This document shows positions 34,044 to 42,025 of a DNA stretch of 64,000 nt, piece after piece; within the stretch, counting starts at the first letter, position 1, and each line of letters opens with the position of its first letter. The translations under genes and the position numbers were made by a program. Location: positions 1-64,000 of the forward strand of contig CAVOQT010000008.1 of the NCBI GenBank assembly GCA_963698405.1, in the 5' to 3' direction. Source of the stretch: SHZI01 sp963698405 (GTDB taxonomy: Bacteria > Pseudomonadota > Gammaproteobacteria > Steroidobacterales > GCA-2729495). The notes under the pieces were generated by a model. It searched no databases, was not told the origin of the DNA, and saw nothing but the letters and a program-made list of their open reading frames with translations.

Positions 34044-35258
34044 TCAGGCGGCGAGATCTGCCGCAGCTGAGACAGCTGCATCGAGGACACGCCGGCTTAT
34101 TTGCATCTGGCCGGGCAGCACTGCACGTGCGATGTCGCCGCGCCGGACTGGTCTCCACAGTACGGTATCAGTTTCAAGTGCGCCACCGGTGCTATTGCAG
34201 ACCAGGGCGACATGAGGGCGGGCGGGTTCATCGGCGGTCTGGCTGCGCACGATGCCGAGGCGGCCATCAGCGAGCTGTACCCATGATCCGGTTGGATACA
34301 CGCCGAGTGCCTGAATGAAGCTCTTCACCATGGCCGCATCAAAGCGTGTGTTGCGCATGGAATTAATCAGTCGTATGGCATCGTGAGCCGCGATTGCCGG
34401 GCTGTAGCTGCGCTGCTGCAGCAACGCATCATAGGTATCGACGATGCCGGCCAGCCGTGCGGGAAGCGGCAGATGTGTGCCACGCAGATGACGCGGATAG
34501 CCACTGCCATCGAGTCGTTCGTGATGGCCGAGGATGGCCTCTTCCAGGGTGTCAGAAATGGGCTCGGCGGCGCGCACCATGTACAGCCCGCGCCGTACAT
34601 GCCTGGTTATAAAACTGCGTTCGGGATCGGTCAGGCGGGCGGGTTTGGCCAGAATGGTGATCGGTACGGAGATCTTGCCGATATCGAGCAGCAGCCCGGC
34701 GAGGGCGAGTTCATCGAGCAATGCCCGCTCGAATCCGATACGGTGACCGGCAATCGTCATCAGCACGGCTGAGCCGAGTGCGCGCCGATACAGGAAGCCG
34801 ACCTGCAGTTCCGTTGCAATCAGCCACGGCAAGGTATCGGCATCACTCAGCACGCTGCTGACCAGAGCCTTGAGAGCCTGTCGTGACGCTGAAATTGAGA
34901 GTTGTTCCGAGCGCCGTGCCTCGCGTACGGTGGTATCCAGTGCATGACTGGCTTCACGCAGTGCGTGCCGGCTCTGGTTGAGGGCTGAGCGATGCATGTC
35001 AGGTACCAGAGCTTTTACGCGACTGGTCAATCCGCTGCTGAACAGGCCGTTCTCGCTGAATTCCGAAAGTACCGGGTCGATGTACACATAGCTGCAGACA
35101 CGGCGCAAGGCATCGATCTGCCCGTCATGACTGAGCAGAAAACCATGCGCGTGGAACGGCGTCTGCAGCCATGGGCGATCGAGTTCGGCAACGTACATGC
35201 CGAGTTGCAACTGCCTGCAGTCAACCGGGACCAGGTGTGTTGAAGTCACTCCTGACAT
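34044..35258 (-). CDS. DUF3391 / HD-GYP domain protein, second paralogue
   Basis: The 404-residue protein repeats the layout of the gene at 23859: DUF3391 (LGMYVAELDRPWLQTPFHA) and HD-GYP. The dyad reads LLLDIGKISVP (Asp near residue 190), so the His of HD is Leu, but Lys is kept; HHERLDGSGYPRHL and VDTYDALL are intact. Like its paralogue it may have lost or altered cyclic-di-GMP phosphodiesterase activity. The ATG has no clear Shine-Dalgarno but sits in an A/T-rich stretch. Confidence 0.85.
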   Translation of the reverse strand: MSGVTSTHLVPVDCRQLQLGMYVAELDRPWLQTPFHAHGFLLSHDGQIDALRRVCSYVYIDPVLSEFSENGLFSSGLTSRVKALVPDMHRSALNQSRHALREASHALDTTVREARRSEQLSISASRQALKALVSSVLSDADTLPWLIATELQVGFLYRRALGSAVLMTIAGHRIGFERALLDELALAGLLLDIGKISVPITILAKPARLTDPERSFITRHVRRGLYMVRAAEPISDTLEEAILGHHERLDGSGYPRHLRGTHLPLPARLAGIVDTYDALLQQRSYSPAIAAHDAIRLINSMRNTRFDAAMVKSFIQALGVYPTGSWVQLADGRLGIVRSQTADEPARPHVALVCNSTGGALETDTVLWRPVRRGDIARAVLPGQMQISRRVLDAAVSAAADLAA

Positions 35259-35370
35259 TTTTTATTTTTCTTGTTACGGCCAGCCCACTCTACAGCAGCT
35301 GGCCATCCGAAACTGTGACGGTCTGCACGGCCGGCTCCACAGGATTATGCTTGCAGAGCTGTTCGCAGCC

Positions 35371-36264
35371 TTATGGTGAATGGAGCGGCGGCAGCGATTG
35401 CAGATAGATTGCGATGGCGCGTCGATCTGCTGCCGTCAGCTGGCTCGTGTTGTCGTCGATCACCGCGCTCATCGAGGAGCCGGCGAAGTCGCCATCTGGC
35501 AGCATGCCCAGCTCGAGAAACAGGACGATGTCGTCGATCGTCCACCGGCCGATCCCGCTTTCCGGATCATGGCGAATATTCGGAATTTGTTCGTCGTCGG
35601 GGCCATCCGGGTTACCGGCCAGCTCCAGGGTAGTACTGCGTGCGCCGAGCAGATTGCGCGGTGTATGGCACTCGCCGCAATGGCCCAGATGGCGCACCAG
35701 GTAGGCACCACGATTCCAGTCTGCAGCCTGCTTGCTGTCTGCCTGAAAGGGCTGCGGGTCGAGATAGAGCAGATTCCATGCCAGCATCACCCAACGTGAA
35801 CTCAGGTACCAGGGCAATTCGTGTGCCGGGACCGGGTTGTGCACCGGCGGCAAACTGAGCAGATAGGCAGCGATGGCAGCTATATCGCCATCGGCCATTC
35901 CCGTATAGCTTGGATAGGGGAACACCGGGTAGTAGGGGCTGCCATCCGGGGCACGGCCGTGCCGCAACGCCTGCCGGAAATCACTCTCTGTCCAGCTACC
36001 GATACCGGTGCTGCGATCGGGTGTGAGGTTTGGCGCATGAAAGATCCCGAACGGAGTCTCCAGGCTGCGGCCACCGGCGAGAGGGATGGCGTCGGGGCGA
36101 TCAGCCGTATGACAGCTGATACAGCCGCCCGCATGGACGAGGTAGCGGCCGCGCTCGATCTGTTCTGCCGGTGCAGCTGCTGCGAGACTTGTAGCAGCGC
36201 CAAGCGCGAACAGCAGCGCGATGCAAACCCGGGGATCCGTACGGATCCCCGGCCATGCAGCCAT
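35371..36264 (-). CDS. Diheme c-type cytochrome, periplasmic
   Basis: A 297-residue protein with a signal peptide and two c-type heme sites: CISCH (Cys48, Cys51, His52) and CGECH around residue 200. Repeated cytochrome features, GRYLVHAGGCISCH and GAYLVRHLGHCGECH, resemble the cytochrome c subunits of alcohol/aldehyde dehydrogenases and of related membrane oxidases. It may pass electrons to a terminal oxidase. The start overlaps the cyt c' gene as TAATG. A 24-bp palindrome lies within its first 12 codons. No dehydrogenase is beside it. Confidence 0.82.
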   Translation of the reverse strand: MAAWPGIRTDPRVCIALLFALGAATSLAAAAPAEQIERGRYLVHAGGCISCHTADRPDAIPLAGGRSLETPFGIFHAPNLTPDRSTGIGSWTESDFRQALRHGRAPDGSPYYPVFPYPSYTGMADGDIAAIAAYLLSLPPVHNPVPAHELPWYLSSRWVMLAWNLLYLDPQPFQADSKQAADWNRGAYLVRHLGHCGECHTPRNLLGARSTTLELAGNPDGPDDEQIPNIRHDPESGIGRWTIDDIVLFLELGMLPDGDFAGSSMSAVIDDNTSQLTAADRRAIAIYLQSLPPLHSP

Positions 36265-36725
36265 TACTTCTTTTCTTTGCGGTAGCGGTCGTGACAGCCC
36301 TTGCAGGACTCACCCACCGCCTTGAAAGCCTGCATGGTTGCAGCCTTGTCGCCTGCTACTACCGCATCACGTAATTCCGCCGTCGACTTCTCCGTCGCCT
36401 TGACCAGCTGTGCAAATTTATCCTGTTCCTGCCAGATCAGCGGCAAGGCATCGGTATCGCCGGTGCCGGTGCCTGCCGGAAACAGTGCGTTGACCTGGGT
36501 GCCAAGTGCTGCCAGCGCCTCGACGTGGGCACGCAGATGGTCCTGGTGTTCCACGCGGCCAAAGTTGATCAGTGAAAAAGCACCGGTATGGGCGGCCATT
36601 GCCGACATTACAGCCTTGCGATATTTGACCGCATCAGCGGGTGCTGTGGCGCTAAAGCTGCTGCTGCTAAACGCGAGCGTGGCAAGGCTGAGGAGGGCTG
36701 TCAGAAGATGGTGGCGCATGTGCAT
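36264..36725 (-). CDS. Cytochrome c' / c556-type monoheme protein
   Basis: A 153-residue exported protein with a signal peptide (to about SSSFSA) and a four-helix-bundle cytochrome c' pattern: a single CKGCH at residues 141-145 close to the C-terminus, followed by the basic tail DRYRKEKK. Met residues early in the chain could supply the second axial ligand in c556-type members. The start may be Met3. It probably works with the diheme protein encoded next, with which it overlaps. Confidence 0.85.
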   Translation of the reverse strand: MHMRHHLLTALLSLATLAFSSSSFSATAPADAVKYRKAVMSAMAAHTGAFSLINFGRVEHQDHLRAHVEALAALGTQVNALFPAGTGTGDTDALPLIWQEQDKFAQLVKATEKSTAELRDAVVAGDKAATMQAFKAVGESCKGCHDRYRKEKK

Positions 36726-36728
36726 ACC

Positions 36729-37064
36729 TCAATGGTTGGTGGTTGGGCATCGATTGTCCAAGGGCGTGAGCTTACCGCCGATCACCAATGCTGTGACGAT
36801 CAGGCTGCCATCGCTGCAGCGTGTCATGACCGCGCTGACATCGACCGCGTAGGGATTTTCGCCGGCTGGTTTGCCCCCGTCGAAGTCCTTGTAGACGCGC
36901 ATGTTCAGGGTTGACGGCGGCTCAGTCTCCACCTCAGCTTCAGCCGGCTTGGCTGTATTGAGATTCCACCGGTTGGCGTCCATGGTCGGCGGTGCCTGCG
37001 CGGATGCAACGCCAATCAGCAGTGCGGCGATGGACAGCACAAGCTGAAAGTAATTACGCATCAT
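36729..37064 (-). CDS. Small secreted protein of unknown function
   Basis: The 111-residue product has a signal peptide (YFQLVLSIAALLIGVASAQA) and a short mature part, with STLNMRVYKDFDGG and MTRCSDGSLIVTA. Two cysteines, in TRCSD and NRCPTT, could pair. I do not recognise the family. It overlaps the alpha/beta hydrolase gene as ATGA and ends 3 bp before the cytochrome c' start, so it is in the same transcription unit. Confidence 0.65.
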   Translation of the reverse strand: MMRNYFQLVLSIAALLIGVASAQAPPTMDANRWNLNTAKPAEAEVETEPPSTLNMRVYKDFDGGKPAGENPYAVDVSAVMTRCSDGSLIVTALVIGGKLTPLDNRCPTTNH

Positions 37065-38035
37065 GGCTGTGCTGTTGTCTGCAGGGATGCCGGTGGAGCA
37101 GCCAGCCAGTTCTGAATGTCCCGGGCGACAGCTGGCCCGGCTTCTTCTGCGGCCATATGTCCGATGCCCGGGTAAGTGATGATGGTTACCTCAGGTGCAC
37201 TGCTCAGCATTTCGCGCAATTCTCCAGCCTGTTCGACCGGTGCCTGGGGATTCTTCTCTCCCCAGAGAATGAGAGTCGGGACGCTGATGGCTGCTGTGAC
37301 CGCGGCGATATCGGCGCTTGAGTAGCTGCGCAGTCGGGCGAGAATGGCCGCACGCTGCCCCTCGCGCATCCACATGTCGTACCATTGATCGATGAGCCGG
37401 TCATCGACTTTGGACGGATCCCCGAAGCGCGAAGTCAGCATGAACTTGGCGAAGGCCCGCGGTGGTGCAATGTATTTGAGAATATCCGCCCATTTGGGCA
37501 CCGTACGTCCGGCGCGCTGCATGGATCGGCCTTCAAGTGAGCCCGGGCTGAGCAGGATCAGTCTCTCCACCCGTTCAGGGTGTGCGGCCGTGTAGTGCAG
37601 CGCGATCGTGCCGCCGAGCGATGTTCCGCCGATCGAGAAGTGTTCCAGCTGGAGTTCATCGACAAAGCGGCTGGTTAACTCCACCGTACGCTCGAGGCTG
37701 TAGTCGCCAGAGGGATCAGGCCCGGTCAGGCCGTGGCCGGTCATGTCGAAGCGCAGGACGCGGTGCGTATTCTTGAGTGACTCGACGCTGTCATCCCAGC
37801 TCAGCAGGCTGGCGAAGTTGGCGTGGATCAGTACCAGGGGCGGTCCACTGCCCTCATCGCGGTAGTGAATCCGAACCCCGTCGATGTTGAGGAACCGCGA
37901 CGCCGGAGTGGTGTATTTCGCCTCAAGTACTTCAGCCGGAATATCGCGATAGATCCAGGCCGCGATCAGAAAGGCGATGCAACTGATAGCGACAAGGCCG
38001 CCAAGGGTATAACCGATATATCGCAACCACCGCAC
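37061..38035 (-). CDS. Membrane-anchored alpha/beta hydrolase
   Basis: The 324-residue protein starts with a hydrophobic anchor (GYTLGGLVAISCIAFLIAAW) and continues as an alpha/beta hydrolase: oxyanion region LVLIHANFASL, nucleophile elbow GGTSLGGTIAL with Ser, acid in ILWGEKNPQAP and His in YPGIGHMAAEE. GTG 38035 is preferred because the perfect AGGAGGTG lies 6-8 nt upstream; the ATG at 38092 would extend it by 19 poorly coding residues. It heads the hydrolase-secreted protein-cytochrome unit. The substrate is unknown. Confidence 0.85.
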   Translation of the reverse strand: MRWLRYIGYTLGGLVAISCIAFLIAAWIYRDIPAEVLEAKYTTPASRFLNIDGVRIHYRDEGSGPPLVLIHANFASLLSWDDSVESLKNTHRVLRFDMTGHGLTGPDPSGDYSLERTVELTSRFVDELQLEHFSIGGTSLGGTIALHYTAAHPERVERLILLSPGSLEGRSMQRAGRTVPKWADILKYIAPPRAFAKFMLTSRFGDPSKVDDRLIDQWYDMWMREGQRAAILARLRSYSSADIAAVTAAISVPTLILWGEKNPQAPVEQAGELREMLSSAPEVTIITYPGIGHMAAEEAGPAVARDIQNWLAAPPASLQTTAQP

Positions 38036-38113
38036 AGAACACCTCCTGCTGACACCCTGGGGCGTACGCCATCCCGGGTTTGCTGAGGTCACAGTGTTGC
38101 ATGCGCGATGGGC

Positions 38114-38146
38114 AAAAAAAACGGGGGCCGCAGAAGCGGCCCCCGT
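38114..38146 (-). terminator. Rho-independent terminator of the Ala-rich lipoprotein gene
   Basis: Read on the minus strand, ACGGGGGCCGC and GCGGCCCCCGT (an 11-bp perfect stem, AGAA/TTCT loop, 38121-38146) are followed by seven T residues (38114-38120). It lies 24 bp after the lipoprotein stop codon at 38170. Confidence 0.88.
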
Positions 38147-38169
38147 CCAGTCCAGAATAACTTTCTGGA

Positions 38170-38505
38170 TTACTGGGCAGCGTCAGTCGGCGCAGCAGCG
38201 TCGATAGCAGCGTCAGCAGCGGCGCCAGCAACGTCAGCGGCGTCTGTAGCAGCGCCAGCCTCTGCAGTAGCGTCAACTGCAGCGCCAGCAGCATCAACCG
38301 CCGCACCAGCGGCATCGGTAGCAGCAGCGCCGGCATCGCCAGCAGCTTCAACTGCCTGCGAAGCGCTTTCCATCGCAATCTCAGCAGCTTCAGTTGCCTG
38401 CTCAGCAGCTTCAGTCGCCTGCTCGGCGGGCTTGCCACCGCAGCCGGCAATCATCAGCAGCGCAATCGGCAGACCAAGCCACGCCTTACGGATCGTAGTG
38501 CTCAT
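38170..38505 (-). CDS. Alanine-rich repeat lipoprotein
   Basis: A 111-residue lipoprotein with a lipobox LMIAGCGG (lipid on Cys22). The mature part is nearly all Ala/Glu/Thr/Asp/Val with seven-residue repeats such as EQATEAA twice, then EIAMESA and SQAVEAA, and later AGAAVDAAGAAVDA. This predicts a continuous helix or coiled coil at the inner face of the outer membrane. AGGAGG stands just upstream of the ATG at 38505. The function is unknown; resemblance to Lpp-like stalk proteins is only compositional. Confidence 0.8.
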   Translation of the reverse strand: MSTTIRKAWLGLPIALLMIAGCGGKPAEQATEAAEQATEAAEIAMESASQAVEAAGDAGAAATDAAGAAVDAAGAAVDATAEAGAATDAADVAGAAADAAIDAAAPTDAAQ

Positions 38506-38852
38506 TTAATCATCCTCCTGTATCCACAACTTTCTACTGCCAGATTCAAGCGAAGTATTTTTCGCCTGATATCGGCAAGCTGGTCACGGGACACCCCCCG
38601 TAAACGCCTGTTTGCCGAAACCGGTTCCCATCCCATTGTTGCCATTCAGGAATTTCTGATGCCTTGCCCGGCAAGTCGTACCGGAGCACTCATCTTTTAC
38701 CTGTCTGACAACATGAAGCCTGCTGAGAGCCGGCAGGCGCGGCTAGCATACACCACAGGTGTATTGAATTCATTCTGGCAACAGTCTGGTCAGGAAGTTG
38801 ACGGCAGACTGCCGGGACGGTCATGATAGCGACGCCGTGTCGGTAAAAAACC
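38506..38852. other. 347-bp divergent intergenic region
   Basis: This gap lies between the lipoprotein gene (minus) and the TetR-type gene (plus). I see no coding signal. It contains the lipoprotein Shine-Dalgarno at its left end and a palindrome at 38748-38764, and it must hold both promoters; no convincing -35/-10 pair can be named by eye. Confidence 0.6.
38748..38764. promoter_or_regulatory. Palindrome, candidate TetR operator
   Basis: ATACACC-ACA-GGTGTAT is a perfect 7-bp inverted repeat with a 3-bp spacer, 88 bp before the TetR-family gene. Its size fits a TetR dimer site, and divergent or self regulation is usual for regulators placed next to an exporter. Confidence 0.5.
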
Positions 38853-39440
38853 ATGCCCAGAATTGAAGCTGCCAATATCGAAGAGCATGTCCGCCTGCAG
38901 ACCGGGCGGATCCTGAGTGCCGCTACCCAGCTGTTTCACGAGCTGGGTTATCGCGGTACCGATATGGAAGATATTGCCCAGGCGGTCGGCCTGGCGCGCA
39001 ATTCCCTGTACCGGTATTACCCCAATAAAGACCATATTCTGCTGGCCTGCGTGCTGCGTGACATGGTGCCCTTTGTCGAGGAGTTGCGTGCTCTGGATGC
39101 GCGGTACCCGGATCCGTTGCCGCGTATCGCCGCATGGCTGGATACCCAGATCGAGATCGCTACCAGCCCGGCACACGCCACGATGGAGTTCATGGGCGAG
39201 ATTCGTGAGTCAGCGCCGGATCTGCGCAAACAGATCATGGCCCTGCACAGTCTGCCGAATGCCGTGCTGGAAGGCGCGGTTGCCGAACTGCTGAAGGGCA
39301 AGCGCCGTGACGTACGGCTGGTCACCGCGCTGATTGCCGGAATGGTTGAGGCAGCGTCGCGACAGGCAATAAGAAATGGAAACAAGGCGGCTGTGAAGCG
39401 CGAACTGCGCCGTATGGTCGAGAGCGTACTCATCAACTGA
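38853..39440 (+). CDS. TetR/AcrR-family transcriptional regulator
   Basis: The 195-residue regulator has an N-terminal helix-turn-helix: GRILSAATQLFHELGYRG, then DMEDIAQAVGLARNSLYRYY, and a helical ligand-binding C-terminus. The adjacent MFS gene follows after 16 bp, so it most likely represses its own operon until an exported compound is bound. Length is typical. Confidence 0.92.
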   Translation: MPRIEAANIEEHVRLQTGRILSAATQLFHELGYRGTDMEDIAQAVGLARNSLYRYYPNKDHILLACVLRDMVPFVEELRALDARYPDPLPRIAAWLDTQIEIATSPAHATMEFMGEIRESAPDLRKQIMALHSLPNAVLEGAVAELLKGKRRDVRLVTALIAGMVEAASRQAIRNGNKAAVKRELRRMVESVLIN

Positions 39441-39456
39441 CAGGTTCCTGCATCCG

Positions 39457-40848
39457 ATGAACATCGAAGCAAAACAACGTAACAAGATCCTGCTGCTGCT
39501 TTTTGTCGGGGTGCTGATGGGTGCGCTCGATATCGCAATCGTCGGACCGGCGTTGCCGGCGATCCAGGCCGAGTTCATTGTCAGCAGCCGGCAGATGGCC
39601 TGGATCTTCAATATCTATGTGCTGGTCAGCCTGATCAGTACGCCGCTGATGGCCAAACTGTCCGACCGCTTTGGCCGGCGCAGCATCTATATCCTCGATG
39701 TTGCCCTGTTCGTGTCCGGTTCGCTGATCGTTGCCAGTGCGCGCAGCTACCCGGTGATGATCCTCGGGCGCGCCGTGCAAGCTGTCGGGTCGGGCGGCAT
39801 CCTGCCGGTCGCTGCTGCAGTGATCGGTGATACGTTCCCGCCTGAAAAGCGTGGTGGTGCGCTGGGGCTGATCGGTGCGGTATTCGGTATCGCGTTTCTG
39901 ATTGGCCCGGTACTGGCCGGTTTTGTACTTAAATTTGCGACCTGGCACTGGTTGTTCCTGATCAATCTGCCGATCGGTCTGGTGCTGATGGTTGCCGCTG
40001 CCCGCATGCTGCCCGCAACACGGCCCGAGCAGCGCAAACCATTCGATTTCAAGGGGGTGTTGCTGTTAAGCCTGATCCTGGGCCCGCTCGCACTTGGCAT
40101 CACCGGACTCGACCGGGCCTTGCCGATGATGGGCATGGGCGAGCCACTGATTGGCGGAGCCATCATGTTTGCGCTGGTGCTGATTCCGCTGTTTTGGGGA
40201 GTCGAGAGGCGAGCGGCAGATCCGGTGCTCCAGCCTCGTCTGTTCAGCTCCAGGCAGATGAACATCGCCGGAGTGCTATCGATAGGCACCGGCATGGCAG
40301 AGACCAGCGCCGTGTTTCTGCCCTCGCTGGCGGTCGCCGGTCTGGGCATGACGGCGCATCAGGCGAGTTTCTGGATGATTCCGACAGTCATCGCCCTGGT
40401 TATCGGTTCGCCCCTGGCGGGCCGCTTGCTGGACCGCATCGGTTCAAAGATCGTGGTGCAGGCTGGCCTGCTGCTGGTGGCAAGCGGTTTTTTCATGTTC
40501 GGCATGGCCGGGGCAGATATGACCTGGTTTGTGCTTGGGCAGGTGTTCTCAGGTCTGGGCCTGTCGGCACTGCTTGGTGCGCCCTTGCGCTATGTAGTGC
40601 TCAACGAGGCGGGTGCCGAGCAGCGCGGTGCTGCACAGGGACTGCTGAGTGTGATGCTTTCGATGGGGCAACTCAGCGGCGCCGCACTGGTCGGCGCCAT
40701 AGCCGCATCTTTCAGTGCTGACGATCCACGGGGCTTTATGCAGGGCTTCATGCTCATCGGTGCCGTAATGGCAGTGATGACGATGCTTGCTCTGGGCCTC
40801 AAGAACCGCGCCGCGGAGCGTGCCAGCAACGCAGCCGTCAGCGCCTGA
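39457..40848 (+). CDS. MFS exporter, DHA2-like
   Basis: A 463-residue, probably 14-helix drug:proton antiporter. Loop 2-3 has LMAKLSDRFGRRSIYI; the antiporter motif region IGDTFPPEKRGGALGLIGA-like (helix 5) reads GLIGAVFGIAFLIGPVLAG. The coding end overlaps the convergent membrane-protein gene by 11 bp. Probable substrates are lipophilic drugs or metabolites sensed by the TetR protein upstream; this is inferred from the pairing. Confidence 0.88.
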   Translation: MNIEAKQRNKILLLLFVGVLMGALDIAIVGPALPAIQAEFIVSSRQMAWIFNIYVLVSLISTPLMAKLSDRFGRRSIYILDVALFVSGSLIVASARSYPVMILGRAVQAVGSGGILPVAAAVIGDTFPPEKRGGALGLIGAVFGIAFLIGPVLAGFVLKFATWHWLFLINLPIGLVLMVAAARMLPATRPEQRKPFDFKGVLLLSLILGPLALGITGLDRALPMMGMGEPLIGGAIMFALVLIPLFWGVERRAADPVLQPRLFSSRQMNIAGVLSIGTGMAETSAVFLPSLAVAGLGMTAHQASFWMIPTVIALVIGSPLAGRLLDRIGSKIVVQAGLLLVASGFFMFGMAGADMTWFVLGQVFSGLGLSALLGAPLRYVVLNEAGAEQRGAAQGLLSVMLSMGQLSGAALVGAIAASFSADDPRGFMQGFMLIGAVMAVMTMLALGLKNRAAERASNAAVSA

Positions 40849-41416
40849 TACGGAGCTTTGTGGCCAGCCAGTTACCGGCTGTATAAACCAGTAACAGCAG
40901 CATCGCCGCCTGCCCGGTCATTACGCAGAAGAGCTTCAGTTTTTTGGCCAATACCAGCAGGATCGGCAGCCAGCCGGTCTCTGTCGGGTAAAGGCTGATG
41001 GCAGCCAAGGCGACGATATTCTCCAGCCAGTCGAATACGGTTCCCAGCATGAAGACTGGCAGCAGATTCCGGGTTTTCAGTGCTGCGTACCACTTCGGCA
41101 GGCTGTTGCGTATCGCAAAGGCTGCTGTCGCGGCGATGAACAGGCCAGCGAAGAAGGGGAAGGCGTAGTCGATCAGCGTAAACGCGTAATAGAGATTGCG
41201 AGCCACCGCAGTGTAGGTGGCGATCTGCGGGTAGACATCTGCAGGCGCAAGCCCATTCTGCAGGTCGAAGGGCAGGTTGCCGGCCGCATGGGCTGGAAAC
41301 AGCTTCCCGATCTGCAGCAGGGACAGCAGCGACCCGGCAAACAGGATCACCACGCCAAGGTAGAGCCACCAGGTCCGTGAGCTATGAATCACCAGATTCT
41401 GCAGTCGGCCGAGCAT
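40838..41416 (-). CDS. Multi-pass membrane protein of unknown function
   Basis: The 192-residue protein has about four hydrophobic helices (near residues 16-34, 78-100, 115-135 and 160-180) with no recognised catalytic motif. WLENIVALAAISLYP and LPVFMLGTVFDW are its most characteristic stretches. ATG at 41416 is used because AGGA lies 8 nt upstream. It converges on the MFS gene and is divergent from the EVE gene. I do not recognise the family. Confidence 0.65.
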   Translation of the reverse strand: MLGRLQNLVIHSSRTWWLYLGVVILFAGSLLSLLQIGKLFPAHAAGNLPFDLQNGLAPADVYPQIATYTAVARNLYYAFTLIDYAFPFFAGLFIAATAAFAIRNSLPKWYAALKTRNLLPVFMLGTVFDWLENIVALAAISLYPTETGWLPILLVLAKKLKLFCVMTGQAAMLLLLVYTAGNWLATKLRIRR

Positions 41417-41529
41417 GCTGAAATCCTGTTGTCTGGCCCCGATCATGCCCGTCCGGTGTCGGCGCCTCAATCCAGCCCGCTATACTTTTTCCATGCGCCC
41501 GGCATGTGTGCGGGTTGAGGTACGTATCG

Positions 41530-41994
41530 ATGGCTTACTGGCTGATGAAGTCCGAACCTTCCGTGTACAGCATCGAAGATCTTGAGCGGGACGGTCATAC
41601 CGACTGGACCTGTGTGCGCAACTACCAGGTGCGCAACATGTTCCGTGACGAGTTTCAGTCCGGCGATCTGGCTTTTTTCTACCACTCGAGTTGTACGCAG
41701 CCGGGCATCGTCGGATTAATGAGTGTCGCAGGTCCGGCGAGTCCGGATCCTGAGCAGTTTGATGCCCGCTCGGAATATTTCGATGCGCGGGCAAGCCGCG
41801 ACAAGCCTGTCTGGCTCTCGGTGGAGGTGTGTTTCAAGCAGAAGTTTGCGGCGGTCCTGGCGCTTGACGAGCTACGCCGGCATGCCGGACTTGCTGATCT
41901 TGCGCTGTTGCGCCGGGGTAATCGTCTGTCGGTCATACCGGTCACCCCTGCGCAATGGCGCTGCATGCTTGGGTTGGCCAAGCGGCTGCGGTGA
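41530..41994 (+). CDS. EVE domain protein
   Basis: The 154-residue protein starts MAYWLMKSEPSVYSIEDL, the EVE-domain signature, and has VRNYQVRNMFRDEF, LAFFYHSSC and the final LSVIPVTPAQW. EVE domains belong to the PUA-like fold and bind modified bases; this stand-alone single-domain type is widespread in proteobacteria, with possible nucleic-acid modification reading. The start at 41530 is set by the signature. A frame running from 41506 only adds a short tail. Confidence 0.92.
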   Translation: MAYWLMKSEPSVYSIEDLERDGHTDWTCVRNYQVRNMFRDEFQSGDLAFFYHSSCTQPGIVGLMSVAGPASPDPEQFDARSEYFDARASRDKPVWLSVEVCFKQKFAAVLALDELRRHAGLADLALLRRGNRLSVIPVTPAQWRCMLGLAKRLR

Positions 41995-42025
41995 GTCTGT
42001 CGACTGATGAAAGCAGTCCCTGGCG

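Noticed and set aside
40194..40721. Plus-strand frame within the DHA2-type MFS gene
   Set aside because: It overlaps a well-supported transporter in another frame and shows no helices or motifs.
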